From the NCBI GenBank assembly GCA_022704585.1, contig JAKJGD010000115.1, forward strand, positions 1 to 6,800: a stretch of DNA of 6,800 nt. Direction: 5' to 3'. The translations under genes were made by a program, and so were the position numbers. The notes under the pieces were generated by a model. The model did not search any database, was not told the DNA's origin, and saw only the letters and a program-made list of their open reading frames with translations. Origin of the DNA: Spirochaetota bacterium (lineage in GTDB: Bacteria; Spirochaetota; UBA4802; UBA5550). This document shows positions 1-5,441 of this stretch, piece by piece; within the stretch, counting starts at the first letter, position 1, and each line of letters starts with the position of its first letter.

Positions 1-221
1 ACGGCTTCCTTTTTTCCGACTACAACTCCTGGGCATTCTACGACGCGCTGGAGCGGGCGGCGCAGTTCTTCAGGCAGAACGATGAAACGGTGATATACAG
101 GGCGCGGCTGAACGCGGAGAAGTCGGTCTATTACTGGGACAGGCCCGCGCGGGAGTACGTGGAGAAAATTTACGGCATCACGGAAACCATCAGGGTCATC
201 CGGGAACCGGAGAAGAAATAA
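1..221 (+). CDS. Glycogen/starch synthase-like glycosyltransferase, C-terminal end (partial)
   Basis: Only the last 72 codons are present, in the frame starting at base 3 and ending at TAA 219-221; the start lies outside the window. Seen: the fragment begins GFLFSDYNSWAFYDALERA and later has YYWDRPAREYVEKIYG. This is the layout of the C-terminal end of GT5 glycogen/starch synthases: a 'TGF-F--YN' loop, a helix of the 'ALxRAL' kind, then a '(S)WDRxAxEYxxLY' final helix. In that family the C-terminal Rossmann domain binds the ADP- or UDP-glucose donor for alpha-1,4-glucan chain extension in the cytoplasm. The assignment rests on this short tail only, so another GT-B glycosyltransferase (GT4 type) is possible. 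A strong hairpin directly after the stop suggests that transcription ends here and that the next gene is a separate unit. Confidence 0.62.
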   Translation, partial: GFLFSDYNSWAFYDALERAAQFFRQNDETVIYRARLNAEKSVYYWDRPAREYVEKIYGITETIRVIREPEKK

Positions 222-222
222 A

Positions 223-250
223 AAACGGGATAGCGTTAGCTATCCCGTTT
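223..250 (+). terminator. Perfect 12-bp hairpin terminator after the glycosyltransferase gene
   Basis: AAACGGGATAGC (223-234), loop GTTA (235-238) and GCTATCCCGTTT (239-250) form a perfect 12-bp stem starting one base after the TAA stop. On the plus strand only three Ts close the stem and the next bases are CGTGCG. The other side carries a run of six As (221-225 plus the stem), so the longer T tract lies in the minus-strand transcript. It probably terminates the gene to its left and may work in both directions. The plus-strand U run is short, so efficiency is uncertain. Confidence 0.75.
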
Positions 251-259
251 CGTGCGAAA

Positions 260-299
260 GGTCTTTCTTCTGACCGCCCATTTGGTTTCAAAGAAGACC
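260..299 (+). other. Imperfect long hairpin in the lptE upstream gap
   Basis: GGTCTT(260-265)-CTT(267-269)-TGACC(271-275) can pair with GG(284-285)..TCA(288-290)-AAG(291-293)-AAGACC(294-299). That gives about 14 base pairs interrupted by single-base bulges at 266 and 270, a two-base bulge at 286-287 and an eight-base loop (276-283). No T run follows on the plus strand, so it is not an obvious intrinsic terminator. It could be part of a 5' leader, the remnant of a dispersed repeat, or chance. The rest of the gap (300-423) is relatively AT rich but I could not identify a convincing -35/-10 pair in it. Confidence 0.3.
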
Positions 300-423
300 A
301 TGTGTAAAATGATTAATATCTGTATCGGCACGTGAAGCTTCCGGGTTTAGCGTTTTTTGTGCAGGAAAAAAAGAAATTATTGCGGGCTTTCGCATACTCA
401 GTTCAGTCATACAGGGGGGGCGC

Positions 424-942
424 GTGGCTCGTTCTTTCATAATTGACGGCAGGGCGGCGGTACTGGCACGCGTGATTGCGATCATGCTCGCGATCTGGGT
501 ACCGGGCGGGTGCGCTTCCGGCGGGAAGGAAGGGGACAGCACCGCCCGGAAGTTCATCGAGAGCTTCGACGGCGAGCCGGTCGTGCCCCGCGCCGCGAAC
601 CGGATCTATATTGCCCCCCCCATAGATGCCACCGGCTCGCAGGACCTGGCGGAGAAGCTGCTGATCAAGGTACGGGAAGGCCTGAGCCTGGACGGAAGGC
701 TCGGGGTCGATTCGGAAGAGCTCCACGCCGACCTTCGGCTTGAGATCCGGATTACGAAATACCTGGTGGAGCGGATCGCCTTCGACGAGATCGGCCGGGC
801 CGTTAAAAAGCGGCTCTGGATAACCGCGGACGTGAAGTGCGTACGACTCGACCGCAAGAGAAAGATGATCTTGTACGAGCCGGGAGTCCAGGCCTTCCGC
901 GTGTTCTCCGACCTGGCCATGCCGATCGAGCCGGAGAGCTAG
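424..942 (+). CDS. lptE: LptE-like LPS-assembly lipoprotein, interrupted by an in-frame TAG
   Basis: LptE is the outer-membrane lipoprotein that plugs the LptD barrel and helps insert LPS. Seen: a GTG start with a G-rich ribosome site (AGGGGGGG, 413-420), then a basic and hydrophobic leader (R10, R16, VIAIMLAIWV) ending at Cys30 in PGGCASGG, which fits a loose lipobox. The body has the LptE pattern: RIYIAPPIDATGS (residues 60-72), a helix, DGRLGV, ADLRLEIRITKYLV and KKRLWITADVKCV. Position supports it, since lptE directly precedes holA in many Gram-negatives. The frame stops at TAG 940-942 after 172 residues, yet the same frame continues as family-like sequence to 1047, giving 207 residues if TAG is read through or is an error. 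GTG at 472 would leave no positive n-region, so 424 is preferred. The name rests on pattern and synteny; overall similarity to the family is weak. Confidence 0.72.
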   Translation: MARSFIIDGRAAVLARVIAIMLAIWVPGGCASGGKEGDSTARKFIESFDGEPVVPRAANRIYIAPPIDATGSQDLAEKLLIKVREGLSLDGRLGVDSEELHADLRLEIRITKYLVERIAFDEIGRAVKKRLWITADVKCVRLDRKRKMILYEPGVQAFRVFSDLAMPIEPES

Positions 943-1047
943 GCGAGGGAATATGTCCTGGACGACCTGGCCGGGCGCATTACGGCCAAGACCGTCACCG
1001 GCTGGTACACGGACCTCTTGACCGATATCGAGAAGAGAAAGAAATAA
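943..1047 (+). pseudogene. lptE: Missing C-terminal end of lptE, in frame after the TAG
   Basis: Reading straight on after the TAG gives 34 codons closed by TAA 1045-1047. The peptide starts AREYVLDDLAGRIT and continues with VTGWYTDLLTDIEK. LptE proteins usually finish with a helix of just this sort ('AREEALEDLAERIVxxLLxxW'), so this is the proper end of the same gene and not a separate gene. It has no start codon or ribosome site of its own. The codon at 940 would need one base change from TAC/TAT (Tyr), GAG (Glu) or CAG (Gln) to become TAG. The restored gene would end 12 bp before holA, a normal operon spacing, whereas stopping at 942 leaves an unexplained 117-bp gap. Confidence 0.75.
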
Positions 1048-1053
1048 GGCGGT
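1045..1053 (+). promoter_or_regulatory. holA ribosome binding site overlapping the lptE-frame TAA
   Basis: TAAGGCGGT lies 6 bases before ATG 1060 and shares its first three bases with the downstream lptE-frame stop codon. This supports both the chosen holA start and tight lptE-holA coupling. Confidence 0.6.
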
Positions 1054-1059
1054 GACTGC

Positions 1060-2073
1060 ATGCCGGTAAAATATCCTAACGCGAAGCAGTTCAAACGCGA
1101 GCTGGACGGCGACCGTCTGGAGCGGCTCTATCTTTTCCTTGGCGAAGAGGAGGGGGAGAAGGACAAATGCATCAACCGGATCATGGTCATGGCCTTCAAC
1201 GATCCCTTCGAGCGGTCCCACGCCTCGTGCCGGTTTCACATGGAGAACGACGAGTTCATGACCGCTGCGGATTTCGTCCTGTCGCCTTCGATGTTTTCCT
1301 CCCGACGCGTCTGCGTCATGTACAATATCGATGCCCTCCGCGCTCCCGCGGCCGCGCGGTTCAGGGAGCTGGTGAACGAGCTGCCGGATTCCGCGATACT
1401 CATCCTGACGACGCGTGAGATCCGTCCCCCGGCGTTCATGAACCCGCTGCTGGAACGGTTCAAGGTGGTCCAGTTCTGGCGCTATTTCGACAACGACATC
1501 CATACGTACGTCCGCGTGCGGATACAGAAGCTGGGCCTGGCCCTGGACGAGCGGGCGGTCGAGCTCCTGATAGAGCGGACCGGCAATGACATCAAAAAGA
1601 TCGATGATGCCATAGACATGATCAGGTTTTCGGGCGAATCCGGCAGGATCGACGAGGCGGCGATACGGAACTTCATCGAGGACGTGAAGGAGGTATCGGT
1701 GTTCGACTTTATCGACGCGCTCTTCAAGCGGGAGCCCCGCGCGCTCGGGCTCTTCAAGAAGCTGCATGAGGAGGGTACGCCCGAGCTGAGGGTCGTCTAC
1801 CAGATACTCCGGCAGGCGGAGATGATCGAGCAGTACTATACCCTTACCGGCGGGGGCGTGCCCCCCGAGGAGGCCATGACCAAGGCCGGGGTCTACAGCA
1901 AGAACCGGGACAGCTTCTGGCGCTACACCGAGTCCTTCCCCCGGGAGCGGCTCCGGCGCGTGTTCACCATGGTAAGCGCGGTCGACCAGAGGCTGAAGAG
2001 CGGCGGGCTCCGGCGCGAGCTGGTCGCCAATCCGCTGTTTACCATGGTTACGGACATGCTGTACGCGATATGA
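1060..2073 (+). CDS. holA: DNA polymerase III delta subunit
   Basis: The delta subunit opens the beta sliding clamp within the clamp-loader complex (delta, delta', tau/gamma) during replisome assembly. Seen: 337 residues, normal for the family. The N-terminal AAA+-like domain contains LYLFLGEEEGEKDKCINRI (residues 23-41), a degenerate Walker A region without the GxxxxGK[ST] signature, as expected because delta does not bind ATP. It continues with SSRRVCVMYNID (80-91) and AILILTTREIRPP (112-124), the family's 'vvvl-n...' and 'lil.a...d.r' strands. The middle has RIQKLGLALDERAVELLIER (154-173) and GNDIKKIDDAIDMI (175-188), the 'L...E..KL.lY' helix region, followed by SVFDFIDALF (213-222). The C-terminal helical collar domain runs from about 225 to the end, with LRVVYQILRQ and SGGLRRELVANPL. 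The start has a good ribosome site 6 bases upstream. The gene is probably co-transcribed with lptE. Confidence 0.92.
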   Translation: MPVKYPNAKQFKRELDGDRLERLYLFLGEEEGEKDKCINRIMVMAFNDPFERSHASCRFHMENDEFMTAADFVLSPSMFSSRRVCVMYNIDALRAPAAARFRELVNELPDSAILILTTREIRPPAFMNPLLERFKVVQFWRYFDNDIHTYVRVRIQKLGLALDERAVELLIERTGNDIKKIDDAIDMIRFSGESGRIDEAAIRNFIEDVKEVSVFDFIDALFKREPRALGLFKKLHEEGTPELRVVYQILRQAEMIEQYYTLTGGGVPPEEAMTKAGVYSKNRDSFWRYTESFPRERLRRVFTMVSAVDQRLKSGGLRRELVANPLFTMVTDMLYAI

Positions 2074-2110
2074 TATCGATGGTTGCAGAAGAGGCTGGAT
2101 GTGAGATGTG

Positions 2111-2226
2111 TGTCATCGCGAGCGGAGCGAAGCGCGCCTCGGCTGTGCTCGGCAACCGACCGGTCCCTGAGCGCAGTCGAAGGGTGCTTCGTCGTCCCGA
2201 TTTCATCGGGACTCCCCGCAATGACA
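2111..2226. repeat. 116-bp element with inverted ends and internal hairpins (REP/MITE-like)
   Basis: The ends match as inverted repeats: TGTCATCGCG at 2111-2120 and CGCAATGACA at 2217-2226 pair with one mismatch. Inside lie GAGCGGAGCGAAGC (2120-2133), CCCTGAGCGCAGTCGAAGGG (2165-2184, imperfect palindrome) and a perfect 7-bp hairpin GTCCCGA-TTTCA-TCGGGAC (2194-2212). From general knowledge, pieces such as 'TGTCATTGCGAGCGGAGCGAAGC' and 'CCTGAGC.NAGTCGAAGGG' recur as dispersed intergenic repeats in many environmental bacterial genomes. I infer a composite element, perhaps two units nested together. No clear target-site duplication and no protein-coding content are visible. It fills most of the 189-bp gap between holA and the next gene, and its transcript would be strongly folded. 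Confidence 0.68.
2194..2212 (+). other. Perfect 7-bp hairpin inside the repeat element
   Basis: GTCCCGA (2194-2200), loop TTTCA (2201-2205) and TCGGGAC (2206-2212). A T5 run comes only 14 bases later (2227-2231), so it is not a textbook terminator, although it might attenuate transcription from holA into the next gene. Confidence 0.5.
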
Positions 2227-2249
2227 TTTTTGGGAACCACATCATCATG

Positions 2250-2254
2250 AAGGA
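2250..2254 (+). promoter_or_regulatory. Ribosome binding site deciding the start at 2263
   Basis: AAGGA with an 8-base spacer to ATG 2263. The alternative ATG at 2254 begins on the last base of this motif and so has no usable site. Confidence 0.6.
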
Positions 2255-2262
2255 TGGCCAGT

Positions 2263-2997
2263 ATGACAACCTCACATTCCACCACCACACCCTACCGCCG
2301 CGTGCGTACCTGGTCGCGCCGGGTGCTCTGTTTCCTTTTTATATTCTCATTCCTGCTCCCCTACGTTGACGCGAAAGGGTGCACCACAAAAACGACCGGT
2401 ACCTATTACGGCTATGACCTGATACAGGGCGAGTCTGCGGTCCTCTACCTTGCCGCGATCGGGATATTCCTCCTGCTCCTTGTCCTCTCGTTCCTGGTCG
2501 GGGAGGGAAGCGCTTCGTTCAACGCGTTCGCCGCGGGCTGGCGCGCCATGGCCGCCGCCACGGCAGGCGCCATCGTGCTCCTGTTCCCGGACCTCGATTT
2601 TCTTTTTGATACGGTGTTCATGGGACCCGGCCAGCTGATCGGCGTCTCCGCTGCCGCACTTGTGTTTATCGACGGCGCGGCCGATGCCGCTTTCGGATAC
2701 GCCGGTCTCAGGCGCGGAAGCCCGGCCGGCCCGTCGCTGGCCGGCGGCCTGGCGAAGTACCACGCCGCGATGATCGGCCTGGCCCTGGCGCTCGTACCCG
2801 CGTACGGGATCGCCCTGTGGGAGGAGATCGGCCTGACCGTAACCTACTTCGTTATCCTGACCGTGCCCTTTGTCCTGTCGCAGCTCATTGTAATAGAAGG
2901 AGTGAAGCGGGGTGAGAAGTGGACCCGCCGGTGGGCGCCGGGAGTTGCCCTCGCCATGGCGGCGGCGATTGTCATGATAGTCCTGGGTTACCTGTGA
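2263..2997 (+). CDS. Polytopic membrane protein of unknown function
   Basis: I do not recognise this family. The 244-residue protein has a Ser/Thr-rich then Arg-rich N-terminus (YRRVRTWSRR, residues 11-20) and about seven hydrophobic spans at roughly 21-35, 58-79, 95-109, 120-137, 168-186, 190-211 and 225-243. Between spans 1 and 2 lies a short loop, LLPYVDAKGC followed by TGTYYGYDLIQGE (31-57), probably outside the membrane by the positive-inside rule. Small membrane proteins of several phyla share a comparable 'LPWxxxxC...GxxL..G' pattern after their first span, so this may be a related uncharacterised group. Two acidic residues sit in span 4 (VFIDGAADAAFGY). ATG 2263 is chosen because AAGGA (2250-2254) lies 8 bases before it; ATG 2254 overlaps that ribosome site. 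It follows holA but is separated by the repeat, so co-transcription is uncertain. Confidence 0.8.
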   Translation: MTTSHSTTTPYRRVRTWSRRVLCFLFIFSFLLPYVDAKGCTTKTTGTYYGYDLIQGESAVLYLAAIGIFLLLLVLSFLVGEGSASFNAFAAGWRAMAAATAGAIVLLFPDLDFLFDTVFMGPGQLIGVSAAALVFIDGAADAAFGYAGLRRGSPAGPSLAGGLAKYHAAMIGLALALVPAYGIALWEEIGLTVTYFVILTVPFVLSQLIVIEGVKRGEKWTRRWAPGVALAMAAAIVMIVLGYL

Positions 2998-3012
2998 GCC
3001 GCGGCAGCTGCT
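2998..3012. other. 15-bp convergent gap with two overlapping palindromes
   Basis: Between the facing stop codons lie GCCGCGGC (2998-3005) and GCAGCTGC (3004-3011), each a perfect 8-bp palindrome sharing two bases. Neither has a loop or T run, so they do not look like an intrinsic terminator. Confidence 0.4.
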
Positions 3013-5403
3013 TCAGATCCGGTACCCTATATTGGCGTGAAAGAGGAACTTGTTTGATTCGCTTCCCCGCATGAAGGTGAGCTCGATGGGTCCGATAATG
3101 CTGTTGTAGCCCAGGGTAAGCCCGTACCCGTAAATGATGTCGTTTTTCAGGTTCTGGTATTTCATGATATATAACCCGTAGTACTGGTCGATAACGATGT
3201 TCCGCTTCCTGAACAGGTCCCGGAACGTGTCCTTCACGCGTCCGGCGCCCCCCCGGAGCACGATGAACAGGTCCTTCAACGGCTCGATCTGGAAGGCCGC
3301 ATCCAGCACCAGCATGTGGTTGCCGGATATCTGCATGAAGTTCAGGCCCGTGAAGGGAAAACACCCGTTCGTGTAGGTGTTGAGTCCGCCCATATAGTTC
3401 TGGTAGATGAAGGGAATATTTCGCCGATAGAGCTCCCATCCCCCGGGTATGTCGTAGTGGAAATAGTAGGGCTCGCTGGCGTCGATGAATCCGCCGGTCA
3501 GGCCCAGCTGAAGGGTCAGCATTTTATGAAGCGGGATGCTCCCCCTGATCCTCGCCGTGTACTTGAAGAACGACTTGAATGTATCGTTGTCTTTGAACCA
3601 CTTGAGATCGTCGGTCAGGTATTTCACTTCGCCGTACAGCTGGAGGCCCGACCGCGGGTAAAAGGTCCGGTCCAGGTTGTCGAACTGGAGATACGCGTAG
3701 TAGTTCATCCCCTCGATGTCCCTCTTCTTCGGGTCGTTGGGTGCGATCTGCGCAATGATGTTGGTCAGGTCCTTCTGAACGCCCAGACCGAGGGCCAGGT
3801 ACTGCATGATGACCACCTGGGCGACGATATCGCCGCCGTAGTTGTGGTAGTTGAAGCTCGACTGCACGCTGCCCTTGTCGTAGGTCATGAACAGGTACTT
3901 GTCGTAGTGTACCTTGAAGCCGAACCCGATCCCCGGCCTCTGGAGGGGCGTGTGGATAAAGTACGAGGCCTGGACCCCGGGGTTCTCGCTGAGGCGCGCG
4001 TCAAAGGATAGTTTTGATCCCTGGCCCGCCATGTTTCGCAGCGTGATGTTCGCAAGGATCGCGGCGTTCATGTTCAGGTCATAGCTGAACCCGAGCTTCA
4101 GGAACACCCCGGTGGTCTCGATGACGGATATCACCAGCTTCACGGTCCCGTCCCCGACCGGCTCGATCCGGTAGGTGACCCGCTCGAAAAAACCGCTGGC
4201 ATAAAGCCGGTCGACCGCCTCCTGGAGCTTCGACGGCGTCATCGTTTTCGGCGGCTTTATCAGGAGCCTGCCCGTTACCAGGCTTTGGGATACGCGCCTG
4301 AGCCCCCGGATCTCGATGGCCGAGATCTCCAGATGGTCCGGCTGTATTATTTCAACCGGATCGCGCTTCTCCGCCGGGTATTGTTTCTGCATCTCAGCCA
4401 GGGCCTTCAGCTCCGGCAGCGCGAGCCGGGCGGTCTTCTCGCCCTGCTCTATCAGCTCTTTGCCCCGCTTGAAATCAGATGAGCTGAAGCCCTTGATGTC
4501 CGGCGCGAGAAGGATGTCGGACAGGAGCTGCTGCTCCTTCGTCGACCGGGCGCCGAGCAGGCTCACGGACTGGTCCATGATGTTCACGATCGATTTCAGC
4601 TCGTCCTTCTTGTAGAGCGGCGCGCCCACGTCCACCGCGATGATGATGTCGGCCCCCATCTCGCGCGCGTCGGCGACCGGCAGGTTCCGGACGACGCCGC
4701 CGTCAACCAGGAGCCGGTCGTCGATCTCGATCGGCGTGAAGATGGAGGGAATGGCCATGCTGGCGCGCATCGCTTCCGACAGGCTTCCCTTTTTTAGCAC
4801 GTAGGCCTCGCCGCTGACGATGTCCGTGGCGATGCAGCGGAAGGGGATCGGCAGGCGGTCAAAGTCCTCTATGTTCTGGACGTGGAGCGTGAGGCGCGCG
4901 AGGAGTGAGGTGAGCTTCTGTCCCCTCTTGAAGCCCCGGGGCAGCTCTATGCCGGACTTGCTGATCTCAAGGGACCCGATGTATTTGTCAAGGTCGCTTT
5001 TCTCGTTGATGGCGACGCTCCGGCGCGATATCTCGTCCGCCAGCAGGTCGTCCCAGTCCGTGTTCAGTACCAGCTGTTCCAGCATGTCCGCCTTGTACCC
5101 GGCGGCATACAGGCCGCCGACAATGCTGCCCATGCTGGTGCCGGTCACGTAATCGACTTTAAGGCCGGACTGCTCGATTATTTTCAGGATGCCGACGTGC
5201 GCCAGTCCCTTCGCCCCGCCCCCGGAGAGCACCAGGCCGATCTTGGGCCGCCTGGAGAAGGTGAAGGGTTTGAGCTTTTTCTCCTGGGCGGTGAGGTGCG
5301 GTCCCGCAAGGAAAAGCGCTGCCAGGATTGCTGAGATCGAGAGTGTGATGAAATATTTCGTTCGCATCGTCGTATGGTGTCCCGTGGCTTTTAGTGAGCT
5401 CAT
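3013..5403 (-). CDS. Patatin-like phospholipase with POTRA and outer-membrane beta-barrel (PlpD / type Vd class)
   Basis: Predicted lipid acyl hydrolase carried at the outer membrane by its own barrel. Seen, in order: a signal peptide (hydrophobic 18-34, cleavage near LTAQ); a patatin domain (about 53-345) with oxyanion loop GGGAKG (61-66), nucleophile motif GTSMG (Ser90) and dyad Asp in DGG (Asp234), so the catalytic residues are intact; one POTRA-like domain (about 358-435, ISAIEIRGLRRVSQSLV and LYASGFFERVTYRIEP); and a BamA-type barrel (about 440-796) rich in alternating aromatic strands. At 796 residues it matches the PlpD architecture (patatin-POTRA-16-strand barrel). The last residue is Ile (FHANIGYRI), not the usual Phe. 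The start is uncertain: Met13 (ATG at 5367) gives a more classical signal peptide, and neither ATG has a good ribosome site. It lies 38 bp after pmbA and is probably co-transcribed with it. Confidence 0.9.
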   Translation of the reverse strand: MSSLKATGHHTTMRTKYFITLSISAILAALFLAGPHLTAQEKKLKPFTFSRRPKIGLVLSGGGAKGLAHVGILKIIEQSGLKVDYVTGTSMGSIVGGLYAAGYKADMLEQLVLNTDWDDLLADEISRRSVAINEKSDLDKYIGSLEISKSGIELPRGFKRGQKLTSLLARLTLHVQNIEDFDRLPIPFRCIATDIVSGEAYVLKKGSLSEAMRASMAIPSIFTPIEIDDRLLVDGGVVRNLPVADAREMGADIIIAVDVGAPLYKKDELKSIVNIMDQSVSLLGARSTKEQQLLSDILLAPDIKGFSSSDFKRGKELIEQGEKTARLALPELKALAEMQKQYPAEKRDPVEIIQPDHLEISAIEIRGLRRVSQSLVTGRLLIKPPKTMTPSKLQEAVDRLYASGFFERVTYRIEPVGDGTVKLVISVIETTGVFLKLGFSYDLNMNAAILANITLRNMAGQGSKLSFDARLSENPGVQASYFIHTPLQRPGIGFGFKVHYDKYLFMTYDKGSVQSSFNYHNYGGDIVAQVVIMQYLALGLGVQKDLTNIIAQIAPNDPKKRDIEGMNYYAYLQFDNLDRTFYPRSGLQLYGEVKYLTDDLKWFKDNDTFKSFFKYTARIRGSIPLHKMLTLQLGLTGGFIDASEPYYFHYDIPGGWELYRRNIPFIYQNYMGGLNTYTNGCFPFTGLNFMQISGNHMLVLDAAFQIEPLKDLFIVLRGGAGRVKDTFRDLFRKRNIVIDQYYGLYIMKYQNLKNDIIYGYGLTLGYNSIIGPIELTFMRGSESNKFLFHANIGYRI

Positions 5404-5441
5404 TGTACGGGGTCAGGCGCGAATGTCCATGATTTTTTTGT

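Noticed and set aside
1082..1182. Lack of a working Walker A motif in HolA as a defect
   Set aside because: Delta subunits do not bind ATP, so a degenerate P-loop region is normal.
403..1767. A 454-codon open frame on the minus strand, opposite lptE and holA
   Set aside because: It is antisense to two recognisable genes, its translation is rich in Arg, His, Asp and Pro with no family features, and long open antisense frames are common at this GC content.
2070..2369. Short frames on both strands crossing the holA-membrane gene gap
   Set aside because: They run through the inverted-end repeat and into the next gene in the wrong frame, so the translation reflects repeat sequence and not a protein.
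3316..4011. A 231-codon plus-strand open frame opposite the patatin barrel
   Set aside because: It is a mirror of the barrel-coding strand (Val/Glu/His-rich) with no independent support.
5413..5430. Five-codon minus-strand mini frame (MDIRA) just before the patatin gene
   Set aside because: It is too short to tell from chance, with no ribosome site or regulatory peptide features.
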